From contig NC_081414.1 in the NCBI RefSeq assembly GCF_030272615.1, positions 913,951,648-914,015,647 of the forward strand: a DNA stretch of 64,000 bases, written 5' to 3'. The notes beneath the pieces were generated by a model. It was not told the origin of the DNA, searched no databases, and saw nothing but the letters and a program-made list of their open reading frames with translations. Numbering within the stretch: position 1 is the stretch's first letter; the number at the start of each line of letters is the position of its first letter. Origin of the DNA: Cryptomeria japonica. Taxonomy: Eukaryota; Streptophyta; Pinopsida; Cupressales; Cupressaceae. A program made the position numbers and the translations under genes. Positions 21,895 to 33,980 of the stretch are shown here, piece after piece.

Positions 21895-23880
21895 TCGAAG
21901 ATAGAATGCATTAATGCAATTATACAAAACCTTGGCTCGATCATGCAATTTATGGTATTTACTATTTGGGCACCGTCACTTCTCTCAAGTCTCATTAATT
22001 GCCACACTTGCATGAACTAGCTACTGTGGCATTAATTCAAACTTCAAATTGAAGTACTCGAGTGAAATTTAAATTCATGCCCTTCTATTTGATTGGCAAT
22101 TGACATTCAAAATTTTTACAGAACCCATCAAACAAGTCCACATGTTAGCGAGTTAGCAACAATGCTACCAAATCCTCTTAATCGCAAGCTCAGAACCCCT
22201 TTTACGAATCCTCAAAGAATCTCACGAGTGAGTGACAACCGTTGATCTAACAGAACAACTTATTTCATCGCAAGCTCGCAACTAGAAACATAACTTGACT
22301 TAAACCCTTGTGATCCCGCGACAACAAGACACTTAACCGCCGTTGCATGCTCGCAACACTTTTTGACTTAAGACTTACAAACCCGCGAGCATGAGATGAC
22401 CTCAAAATCAGACCAAAACTTACTTGTCGCCAGATCGCAACTTAAAATGCTAAACAACTTCAAAACCTACGAGCAAGCGACCTAGCCGCGAACACCTCGC
22501 GACCTTGCGATAACATAAAATCACACCCAGTTGCAACCTCACAACATAAAATGGTATTTGGGCATTGTCACTTCTCTCAAGTCTCGTTAACTACCACATT
22601 TGCATGAACTAGCTAGTGTGGCATTAATTCAATTAAACTGATAGAATGCATTAATGCAATTGTACAAATGTCAAAATCTTGGCTAGATCAATCATCATGC
22701 AATTTATGGTTTCTGGGCGCCGTCACTTCTCTCAAGTCTCATTAATTACCACACTTGCATGAACTAGCTACTGTGGTATTTGATGGGCGATTGCCATTCA
22801 AAACTTTTACAAAACCCGATAAACAAGTTCACGTGTCAATCGCCATCTTTAATCGCACACTCTCAACTGGTTATAACAATTAGGAAAGGAACCGGCAAGT
22901 TAGCGACAATGCTACCAAATCCTCTTAGACGCAAGCTCGCAACCCCTTTAATGAATCCTCAAAGAATCTCACGAGTGAGCGATAGCCGTTGATCTTCATC
23001 AAGCCCTGCAGTCGTAACCTCGCAACAACATTTGTAATATTCTTTCTTTACCTGCGAGCTGGCGACCACTGCAAATCAAACAAAATAACTTATTTCATCG
23101 CAAGCTCGCAACTCAAAACTTAACTTGACTTAAACCCTTGCGATCCCATGACAACAAGGCACTTAACCGCCATCGCATGCTCACAACACTTTTTGACTTA
23201 ATAATTACAAACCCGCGAGCATGCGATGACCACAAAATTAGACCAAAACTTACCTGTCGCCAAATTGCAACTTAAAATGCTAAACAACTTCAAAACCTGC
23301 GAGCAAGCGACTTAACCGCATTGCATGATCGCAAATTAAAATGAATTAACCACGAACACCTCACGACCATGTGACAACATAAAATCACACCCAGTCGCAA
23401 CCTCACAACATAAAATGGTCAAGTGCAAAACATCTTGCGAGGTAACGACAACTAAAATCTCCCAGTACTCGCAAGCTCGTGACTTAAACTGACTTGATGA
23501 TAAAGGACCTGCGAGCTAGCGATAACCATAAAATCTAAAAACTATTTATTGATGTCTTATGTTAATTACCGTCATAAACAGGTGCGAGCAGTGGCACACA
23601 GACCATTAATGACTTAGTACTTACTCGCTAACTCTCGCGGCTAATGGCTATAATGCATGGCATCAAACCAATTCGAGACCTCGTGACCAAAGCGATTTCA
23701 TTAACAATCTCCACCTCGCTAACATAAAATGCTAACACTCAAAAAACTAGAGACCTCGCGATTTAAACCCAAACCAATAGGTCCAACACTCGCTAACTCG
23801 CCACTTAAATTGTTAAACATGAAATTTATTTGCGAGTTAGAGATGAAACATTAAACATGTTTGACCAATAGTTTGACCAC
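21895..23880. repeat. GCGAG/CTCGC motif field, right block, with tandem duplication
   Basis: The same motif family as 16370-17110, in alternating orientation at intervals of mostly 25-60 bp. The block contains a larger direct duplication: 21895-22550 and 22630-23410 share the series from TAGAATGCATTAATGCAAT through GTCACTTCTCTCAAGTCTC to the CGCAAGCTCGCAA-containing part. A third start of the series lies at 22555-22635. No reading frame is present. It may be LTR or 3' non-coding sequence of the element carrying the family A ORF. Confidence 0.6.
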
Positions 23881-24339
23881 ACTTGACGTTGACATGGACA
23901 AATAAATAGAGGACAACTTAGATTTTCAACACACGACAACTTCGGTTTACTAGCCAACTAAGACAAAAAACAAACACAAAACCCTAATCGCCATGAACAT
24001 CATTTTAAGCATTTAATGTAGAACAGTAGAAAGGTTCTAGCAGTAACAGTTATGCAATATGAATAATTTTATGGATCTTGTGACACAAATTGTTGCATTA
24101 AATGTTCAACATAATGTGGAACCAAATACCAATTTACTAATAATTCAATTGTTTAGTAATAATTCAAATTCACAATTAAAAATATGAAATAAGTATCCGT
24201 TCTACTTCTGATTGACAAATTCAAGGAATACAATATCAAAAATCATCAATGACAACTATAGTATTGCAATTTTACAAATTGAAATTGTAATATGACTCAA
24301 GAACTATAGTATAATTATAAATACCTATAAATTGACTAC

Positions 24340-27124
24340 TAATTCACTTCAGTGACTCAGTCCGATTGTCCGAGGCTTCTATATCCGAAATGGACTCAAG
24401 ATCCGGAAACTGACTAGTACTAACAGGTTCATCTTCATTCTGAGTCAGGTATTCAAAAATGTCTTCGTCTTCATGCCGACTCTAAGTCTGCAATCCATCA
24501 TATTCATTTTTCTTAGCACTAGCACTAGCAGTAGCACCACCAGCTTTTAAAGTGCTGCACACCCCTCATCTTTCACGCATGGAATTCTAGATTGCCAGTG
24601 CCCTATCATATGGAAAATCTCTAAAATTATACTGGGTTACAAACAACCTCAAGCAAGTTTCCAAATTCTTGTCTAATTTGTTTTTGATCTTTGATTTCAA
24701 AAACCCTAATGCACTGAAAACTCTCTCATCTTCCACCGACCCCAATATCATTGTTTGACATAAATCAACAAGTTTCAAATATTCTGGTATTGCAATATGC
24801 AATGCTTCACTTTGATCTATCCTTTTCCAAAGCCTTGTGATTGATCCAGGTTCAAATGGATTCTCCAAGTTAACCAACTGCTATTTCATAACCAATGCAA
24901 ACTGTTTACATTGTTTTCTTAGATGATCTGAATTTAAAATTCCTTCTATTGGCTGTCCATTGCAATATGCATCTTTTGAAAATGTCAATATCAATTCCTC
25001 TAGTTTTTTATGAAACATCTTTGCGTCATTTGGATTATCTCCAATTGAATGCCAAAATTGAGGATACACACAACCCATGGCTTCAAGTATTTCTTCTCAA
25101 GGGAATCTTTCACGAATCTCAGTTGAAAGTTCATATGCAATAGACTTCAAATTATCACTAACAGATTTAATAATCCTATCAAAATCTTCCTTTTTAACTG
25201 GTAGTGCTTTGCCTCACTTGCCCGTCTTAGATTGGTGCAATGGTGTCTGAAATCCTTTTACAAAGACACATAACTCATTTTTTGTATTGAAATGTAAAAA
25301 AATTTCAGCATGATTCAAATCTGTAATTATCTACCACCTAAAAAAGTTTGGGCTTCGCCCTATTAGATCTGAATATAAACCATCCAGGCTCAAGCATGTC
25401 ATTTTACGTAGAGTGCTATACTCATTGATATACATAGTTCTATCTTGGGCTTTCTTAATAAGTTTGTTCATTGAATCCAGCATGGGGAGAAGACTAGCTA
25501 AAGTTAACAGAGTCTCTATATCACTTAACTTATGTAAGAGATCAGGAGCTTTGTCTACTATGAGGCGTTGCTCATACATTAGTCCGATCAAGGATTGATA
25601 TTCTGTTAGAACTCGTTCCGCTAGTCCATGCAAGGAGATCCATCTAGTCTCAACATCCCTGAGAAGCTTGTTTCCTCCTGTTACTCCCTTAGCAAAAATC
25701 TGAAATTCTGCAAAACATTCAGGATTTCGCCAGAAGTATGAGTGGAGCTCGTGGACCAAATCTTCAACTTTTGACACTATAGGGAAATTGCTTACTATTA
25801 TATATGCTAAATTCATTCGATGGGCCATGCAGTGAATGCCAACCATGTATGGTGCAATACTAGTTTCTAATCTTGCGCAAAGACCAGTCCTTTGACCTTG
25901 CATTACTGCAGCTCCAACACACACCAACTTCTTGGCAATTGTCAAGTCATCCATACTAGAAATTTCATTCAAAGATTTCTTAACTTCCAAATATAAATTT
26001 TATGTTGTTGAATTGCTCCTCATTTTATGAACATAGAGTAGATGAGCTCGGCGAACGTGTTCTTTTACGGTATACACATGCATACAAACCCAAGCAGTGT
26101 TATCTACCACAGTAACTTCATCTATGGATAGTGAAATGAAATTTGACTCTTTTACACTCTGTTGTAAATTTTGCTTTTCCACCTCAGCGAGATAGTTTGC
26201 CATTTCCCATCCAGCATTTATTTACAAACGTGGCCTAGGATAGTGAGTAACATTCAAAAAAGATAATAAATTACTAAATTATGGGAAATCTTTCATAGGA
26301 CGCCCTCTCGACATAATATGAAAAACAACACTCATCTGAACAGTTTTGCCAGGTTTGCATCTTTTGCTGCATGTTCAAGCCCAGCCTTGATTGTATTTCC
26401 AAATCCACTATTACCAATCAGTGTCGTTTTGTGGTTATGCTCTTCATATTCCGCGACATACTTAACATGAAGACATTCTTCCTTTGATTTCCATCTTACT
26501 ACTCATGTTTCCTTTCCGTCTATGATCTGTTTTTCATAAACCTTACCAATATGCTTATCTATGGTGTCAAGCTTTAGCCGCATCTTCTTCTCTCTTTTAG
26601 TTTTCTAGTGACAAATCTTACACCTGCATTCTGTTGGTTGTTCATCATTGTTTGGGACTGGTTCAATGAATGGGTACTTTGCTACCCAATCAATCTTAAA
26701 ACTCCTTGTCATCTCCCACTCTCACCCCATATTTACTTTCCTTTTTCTTTTCTTCCTACCAACATCATCTTCAGTACTAGCATTTGCATCCGAGTGAATT
26801 ATCTCATTATGTGTATCCCTTAGAACATCTTCTGCCCTGTCGGTATTGTCATCCTCATTTGATGCATTTAACTCAATGAAAATCCCACCTTGTGGTGGTG
26901 GTGAGCTACTGTGAATGGGTTCTGCAACTGCAGAGGTTGATGGACCAGAAACTTTGCCAATTCCAAAAAAAGACTCTGTGGTACTATCTTTAAGTTTAAT
27001 TTTTGGGTGTTTTGATGGCCTCCCAATCCCTTGAGTTTCACTGCCCTGAGGAGTCTTACCCTTGTTCTAACATCCCAATCCCTTCACCACCCTGAGGTGT
27101 CTCACCCATGTCTGACTGTGACAT
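24340..27124 (-). pseudogene. hAT-superfamily transposase (ZNF862-like), dead
   Basis: A cut-and-paste DNA transposase relic. All major pieces (27124, 26203, 25990, 25078 and 24877 downward) share one minus-strand frame, interrupted by stops. In order: an acidic N-terminus; a zinc-finger-like segment CRCKICH near 26620 followed by KLDTIDKHIGK; FISLSIDEVT, holding a catalytic-type Asp; a CVGAAVMQGQRTGL motif and IHCMAHRMNLA, typical of ZNF862-like hAT proteins; then the dimerisation region, with ERVFSALGFLKSKIKNKL near 24710. An acidic tail extends past the stop at 24587. More than eight in-frame stops make it inactive. I could not identify terminal inverted repeats. Confidence 0.82.
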
Positions 27125-27129
27125 CTTGA

Positions 27130-29110
27130 GTCTTGACCTCTCACTACGAATTAAAAGTTAAAACTAATACTATCAAGTATGAAGAAATGATTACTCACCT
27201 TTATGCCTTCTCAATTCTCTGAATCAAGAATCAGGAATGAATGCTTGGGCCTGTGTTGCAGGATTGTAACTCTGGCCCTTCACCCTACAATGAACTTCGA
27301 CTTTCCAACTCAATTTGCGGAATGCGAATCGAGACTCGAGACTCTGAGAGCTCCCAATTTACTAATCAGACACGAACAAATTGTAGGAAAGAGTGTAAGA
27401 AATAGTATATTTATAGCAATCCATGATTGCATTTTTGGCGAATTGCGCGAGGCTCGAGCATCGCAATTGCCAATAAACATTTAATTTAATTGCATTTTTG
27501 GTGAATTGCGTGGGCGTGCAATGAAAATTTAATTTAAGTGGTGTGAAATGGGTCCTCGAATGCTTATAATGTTTTAATTGATATTGGCAAATTTGGCCGA
27601 CACGTGCAATGAACATTTAATTTACCATTGGCGAATTAGGTCCTGGGTATGTGGTCGTTTTACTATTGCTGGCAAATAGTGGAGGTGATCTAATACCCAT
27701 GTCCGAGTGATTCCAAGTGAATATTATGGGCATGCATGTCGATGGTGTGTGCTCAATGGTGAAACCAAGTTACAAATATTTACATTGTTCTTTAAAATTC
27801 TGGGCGATTTGACCACGATTGTGCCTCTCACTATTCGCGCGGAATTCGCCAATTGGCAAAGATTCACCACTAAAAAACTCTTTGTTAATTTGTAATAGTA
27901 TAGGAATCATTTGTAAGGCCGAGTAAACCTCATGTATATAGGAAGTATGTAATGGTAGCATGTAGGTTCATATTTGTCATTAGCTAAAAATTGTCATGCC
28001 ATCTTTTGGGCAGGATTGTAAATATGTGAAAAGTATAGAATTTTGGATGTTTCATTATTAGATCATCATATTAAGTATGTGTAAAGAACCAACAAGTTGT
28101 ATGTATGAATTCATTATGGAAATAGATTTGGGCAGCAAGTTAATTATTTATGTGTTAACACATGTATATGTAGCTAGATCTATGTTGTAATGTAGAAAGA
28201 TGCAATGGTGTACTTTCATGTATATACGAATGCAATGTAGTTAGTTGAAGAATTCTGAAATGTATAGACCACACATGATTAAGAGCTCATTAGTATCATG
28301 TCTATAACAAACAATTGATGCATGGTTGGAACTATAATCATTAAAGAGTATAAGTGGATTTAGTATGCATTATGTGTTTGGGCAGCAATAGGAACATTAT
28401 ATTTGGTAGTATTAGTTCACCCTTAGCATGTAGAAGCAAGTTTCCTGCAACATGTAAGCATGTAGATTGTAGGATTGTTGATTGTGAATCTAATGTATGG
28501 ATTAATAATCATGAAGTTAGTAAGTAAGTAAGTGGTGACATCAATATACCCTAAGTAACTATTTGAGACTTTGTAAAAATGTTTTTGCTTGTGTCAAAAT
28601 ATAGCTAGACATTTCATGTAAGATTCAACTAAGATGATTTAAGTGTATTAATTTGTGCTCTCACTTCCTAGATAAGGTTAGATGGAAACATATTAGTTAA
28701 ACAATTTTTTTTTACTCAATTTCTAGGTTGTTAGTGTGACTTTCTTGGGGTCGTTGGCGGGCGCATCACAATTTGGCTTTTGTGGCATCCCAGAACCAAA
28801 CCTTCCTTTGCCTTATTTCTTATTTTCCCCGATCGACTGATCAATCATATAAAGTTTAATTCAATCATAGCATCAAAATTATCTTAAGAGGCCCCACCCC
28901 CTTGTAACATTGGCATATCGCTAATTTTTTGAACTCAGTCCCTCACATTTTGTAGTCCCAAATGCTCTTTGTTTGTGGATTGTCTATTATGATGATATGA
29001 GTAAGTTTTCTCATAAGGGGCTTCCACTCGTCTTCAGTATTAGTCGATCTCACTTATTAGGAACTTTGCACACACTTGTTCAAATTCTTCTTCAATTCCT
29101 ATCTAGGTTA
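27130..29110. other. Spacer with TTGGCGAATT words
   Basis: No gene supported. 27430-27870 repeats TTGGCGAATT-like words and may hold the promoter of the hAT relic (TATAAATA on the minus strand near 27410). 27900-28700 is AT-rich. Near 28750, GTTGGCGGGCGC resembles a Gypsy primer-binding region, but no LTR boundary can be shown. Confidence 0.35.
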
Positions 29111-29471
29111 TGTTGATATGTGGCGACTGATCAACAAAGTACTGTACACTCAGCACGTATCCTTGCCGTTTTTGTTGTTGATGAAAACCAACATTGTAAT
29201 AAAACCCTAAAAAGGCTGACTTTGTTTGTTGCCCTAAAAATGCATGTTATAAGTGGCTGGGATGCTTAAGGCATTGTAATGTTGATGTACTATTTTTGCT
29301 GGATAATAAGAAAGATTGAACGACTGTGTATGGTGGACGTAACCCATTCTGGGTGAACCACGTTAAATCTCTGTGTTATCTGTGTCCTGTTTTATTCCTT
29401 TATCTATTGTATTTAAATCTGCATATAATTGTTAGTTCATATTTGCTTCAGATTTGCTTGAAACCCTAATA
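29111..29471 (+). repeat. 5' LTR of the TNT1-like element
   Basis: Starts TGTTGATATGTGG; the terminal CA has become TA. Immediately followed by AT plus the primer-binding site. Confidence 0.92.
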
Positions 29472-29531
29472 ATTGGTATCAGAGCGAAGTTTTTTGCAAA
29501 TTGGCAGGACTTTTAGATTTGAGTGGGAGCA

Positions 29532-32500
29532 ATGGAGGATTCCAAATTCAAGGTCGAAAAGTTTAACGGCTAGAATTATCAGTTATGGAAAATGCAGATG
29601 GAGGATTACCTGTATCAAAAGGATTTGTGGTGGCCATTAGAAGGAAAGGCAAAGAAAGTGACCACAATGTCAGATGAAGAATGGGACATTTTAGATAGAA
29701 AGGCATTGGGATCCATTTGATTGTGCCTTGCACCATCTGTAGCTTTCAATATAACAGAAGCAAAAACAACTGTAGATTTGATGGCAACATTGGCTATGCT
29801 GTATGAGAAACCCTTGGCTTCAAATAAGGTATTTCTTATGAAGCATTTGTTTAGTTTGAAAATGAGTGAGGGAGTATCTGTAGCAGAGCACTTAAATGAA
29901 TTTAATACAATTACCAGTCAATTGTCTTCGGTAAAAATTACTTTTGCAGAAGAGGTTAGGGCTCTCTTGATTTTATGTTCTTTGCCAAAAAGCTGGAATA
30001 GCTTGGTTATGGCTGTAAGTAACACTATCTCTGAAAAAAATACTTTGGTATTTGATGATATTGTTGGTGTTATCCTAAGTGAGGAAATGCGAAGGAAAAG
30101 CACAAGTGAGACTCCAACATCATCAAGTAGTGTTTTGAATGTGGAGAATAGAGGAAGATCAAAGGAAAGAGGAAAAGGCCCTTGGAATGAGAAGTCATGA
30201 GGGAAGTCAAAGAAAGGACACTCTCAATCTAGAGGAAAGAAAGATTGCTGGTACTGTGGAAAACCTGGTCATCTAAAGAAAGACTATTGGTCTCAGAAAA
30301 ACAAAGGAGACAAAAATGAAAATGATAGTAAGGAAGCTAATATTGCAAGTAATACTTTACAAGATGGTTTAATCTTATGTTTGGATAATGTTAATGATTC
30401 TTGGGTAATAGATTCTAGGGCTTCATTTCATGCTACACCCCATAGAAAATATTTTCTAGATTATGTTCAAGGTGATTTTGGACAGGTATATTTGGGTGAT
30501 GATGAGCCCTGTCAAATTGTTGGAAAATGAAAGATAATGATCAAGTTGCAGAATGGTAATGACTAGTTTCTGCAGGAGGTAAGACATGTTCCTAACTTAA
30601 GAAGAAATTTAATTTCTACAGGGCAACTAGGTAGTGAAGGCTACATAGTTACCTTCTCAGACAGTATCTAGAAGGTCAGTAAAGGATCATTAGTAGTAGC
30701 TAAAGGTACGAAGGTAGGCACATTATATCTGTGTACTAGTAACACTTACTCTACCTTAGTTGCTATAGATAAAGTTACTGAAGGGACAACAACAATAGAT
30801 GTAGCAAGAACAGATTCGATAATGTGGCACCATAGGCTTGGGCACATGAGTGAGAAAGAGATGAAAATCCTTCACTCCAAAAATCTATTGCCAGGACTAA
30901 AGAAGAGTGATTTAGAGTTCTGTGAAAATTGTGTTTATGGCAAACAGAAAAGAGTCAGATTTCTCAAGGTTGGGAAAGAGAAGAAGAGTGAGAAGTTAGA
31001 GCTTGTGCATTCAGATGTATGGGGACCGACTCAGGTATCATCTCTTGGTGGCTCTTGCTATTATGTTATTTTTATTGATGACTCAACCAGAAAAACATGG
31101 GTATATTTCCTAAAACAAAAATCAAATGTTTTTGAAACTTTTAAGAAATGCAAAGCTTTGGTTGAGAATAAGACAGGAAAAAGGTTGAAGTGTCTCAGAT
31201 CGGATAATGGAGGTGAGTATTGCAGCAAGGCATTTGAAGATTACTGCTCCTTAAATGGGATTAGAAAGCAGAAGACAGTTCCAGGAACTCCACAGGAAAA
31301 TGGTGTGTCAAAGAGAATGAATAGGATTATCATGGAACGCGTGAGGAGCATGAGATTGCAAGCTGGATTGCCCTTACATTTTTGGGCAGATGTTGTACAT
31401 ACTGCTATCTATTTGATAAATAGAGGACCTTCAACCCCTTTGGATGGTGGTATTCTAGAGGAGGCATGGACTGGTAAAAAGGTAAATTATTCTTTTATGA
31501 AAATCTTTGGTTGTGAAGCTTTTGTCCATGTTGATAAAGAAAACAGAACCAAGCTTGATGCTAAATCTCAGAAATGTACCTTCATTGGATATGGGATAGA
31601 TGAATATGCCTATCGGTTATGGGATTTTGAAAATAAGAAAATAACTAGAAGTAGAGATGTTATATTCAATGAGAAGGTTATGTATAAAGAACAGATGCAG
31701 GAAAAGAAGCATGAATAGGACAAGCAAGAATATGTGGTGTTGGATGAGTTTCCTGAAAATGAAATGCCATAGGTACCTGATGCTCAACAACAATAGAATA
31801 TCCCACAAACTCCTGCAAGTGTTAGATGTTCTACGAGGTCAAGTAGACCCCCTGAAAGATTTTATCCTTCTTTGTATTCTATATTATTAATAGATTCTGG
31901 TGAACTAGAAGAATATGAAGAAGCAATGCAGGTGGATGCCAAACAACAGTGGGAGCTAGGCATGAAAGAGGAGATGGACTCCTTGATGAAAAATAAGACT
32001 TGGGACTTAGTCCTTTTACCTACAGAAAAAAGAGCCTTGCCTAACAAATGAGTTTATCGGCTAAAGGAGGAGGAAGGAGGTCAGAAAAGATATAAGGCCA
32101 GACTTGTGGTAAAAGGTTTTGCATAGAAAAAGGGTATAGATTATGATGAAATATTTTCTCCAGTTGTAAAAATGACTTCAATTAGAACTGTACTTAGTCT
32201 TGTGGTTGCAGATGATTTACATCTTGAACAATTAGATGTGAAAACAACTTTTCTCCATGGAGATTTGGAGGAGGAAATTTACATGTTGCAACCACAAGGA
32301 TATGAGGTCAAAGGTAAGGAGAACTTGGTGTGGAGGTTGAAGAAAAGTTTGTATGGCCTAAAGCAAGCACCCCGACAATGGTATTTAAAATTTGATAGCT
32401 TCATGGTTGAACACAATTATCATAGATGTCATTATGATCATTGTGTATATTTTAAGAGATTGGATAATGGCAGTTATATTATCCTATTTCTTTATGTTGA

Positions 32501-33455
32501 TGACATGCTTGTTGTTGGGTCTAACATGGAACACATAAATGATCTTAAACATAAATTAGCCAGGTCATTTGCTATGAAGGATTTGGGTGTAGCTAAGAAA
32601 ATTTTGGGCATGAGGATTACATGGGATAGAAAACATAGAACCTTGAATTTGTCCCAAAGTGAGTATATAAAGAAGGTGTTGAAAAGATTTAACATGTAGG
32701 ATGCAAAAGCAATTAGTACACCTTTGGCTAGTCATTTCAAATTGACTAAGGAGATGTACCCAAAGGCACAGGAAGAGGTAAAGAAAATGTCTAACATCCC
32801 GTATTCATCAGCTATTGGCAGTCTGATGTATGCAATGGTATGCACAAGGGCAGATATTGCACATGTAGTGGGAGTTGTGAGCAGGTTTATGAGCAATCCG
32901 GGTATGGAACATTGTAATGTTGTGAAATGGATCCTTTGGTATTTGAAAGGAACCACTACAAAGGCATTATGTTTCAAAGGATCTAATGCTGCTCTAAGTG
33001 GATTTGTTGAATCTGATCTGGCAAGTGATATTGATTCACGGAGGAGCACTACAGGGTATGCTTTTGCTATAGGGGGAACTGTAGCCAGTTGGATTTCTAG
33101 GTCGTAAAAGGTTGTTGCACTTTCAACCACTGAAGCTGAGTATGTTGCTGCTACAGAAGCCAGCAAGGAGATGATTTGGTTACAATGTTTTCTGGAGGAA
33201 TTGGGTCAGACACAGGAGGATCGCCCATTGTATACTGATAGCCAGAGTGCCATTCATCTTGCAAAGAACTCTGCTTTTCATTCAAGCACAAAGCACATTC
33301 AGCTCAGGTACCACTTCATCCAGACTGTTTTGGAGGAGGGTAAGTTACGGCTTGAGAAAATTCACACAAGTGAGAATCCTGTCGATATGTTCATGAAGGC
33401 AGTTCCATAGGAGAAGCTGATTTCTTCATCAATTTATGTTGGTCTTCTTGATTGA
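29532..33455 (+). pseudogene. Copia gag-pol polyprotein (TNT1 type), stops but no frameshift
   Basis: Starting at ATG 29532 (MEDSKFKVEKF), the same frame runs 1,308 codons to a TGA at 33453, close to the length of TNT1. Order: UBN2-type Gag; zinc knuckle CWYCGKPGHLKKDY, its last Cys changed to Tyr; protease DSRAS instead of DSGAS; integrase HHCC zinc domain from 30825 and DDE core (HSDVWGP, DNGGEY, PQENG); reverse transcriptase with YVDDM near 32493; RNase H with STTEAEY. Fourteen premature stops interrupt it, including 29571, 29718, 30198, 30528, 31716, 32049, 32697 and 33105. The net reading frame is kept throughout. It is inactive. Confidence 0.92.
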
Positions 33456-33553
33456 TAATTGTGGAATTTATACCAGTCGAGTCCTAGTGTGTTTATCCAA
33501 CAGATGTTGCATGTACAGTGGTGTCATGTAGTATCAGTCTCCAAGTGGGAGAT

Positions 33554-33864
33554 TGTTGATATGTGGCGACTGATCAGCAAAGTACTGTACACTCAGCACG
33601 TATCCTTGCCGACTTTGTTTGTTGCCCTAAAAATGCATGTTATAAGCAATTGGGATGCTTAAGGCATTGTAATGTTGATGTACTATTTTTGCTAGATAAA
33701 AAGAAAGATTGGATGGCTGTGTATGGTGGACGTAACCCATTCTGGGTTAACCACGTTAAATCTCTGTGTTATCTGTGTCTTGTTTTATTCCTTTATCTTT
33801 TGTATTTAAATCTGCATATAATTGTTAGTTCATATTTGCTTTAGATCTACTTGAAACCCTAACA
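33554..33864 (+). repeat. 3' LTR of the TNT1-like element
   Basis: Starts TGTTGATATGTGG after a purine tract and ends CCCTAACA, with intact TG...CA termini. Confidence 0.93.
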
Positions 33865-33980
33865 GGTTGATAGCCTGATGATGATAAATTCAGTTTTCAA
33901 AGCACTCATTGGGCGGTGATGTGAACAAGTACTATGTACTAAAACACATTTAATGCAAATTAAATCATAAGAGGGGAACA

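Larger units (their letters stand above)
29111..33864 (+). mobile_element. Complete TNT1-like Copia retrotransposon
   Basis: A 4,754-bp element. The left LTR is 29111-29471, with PBS TGGTATCAGAGC at 29474-29485 after an AT spacer. A single gag-pol frame follows, then purine tract AAGTGGGAGAT and the right LTR 33554-33864. Target duplications are GGTTA on the left and GGTTG on the right (4 of 5). A 50-bp segment of the left LTR is absent from the right one. By eye about 17 of 311 aligned bases differ between LTRs, mostly transitions. The host site is the spacer upstream of the family B ORF. Confidence 0.93.

Noticed and set aside
28740..28780. Gypsy primer-binding site near GTTGGCGGGCGC
   Set aside because: No LTR end or second LTR can be paired with it; the resemblance is too short.
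32732..33166. 144-codon minus-strand ORF
   Set aside because: Shadow of the RNase H coding strand of the TNT1-like element.
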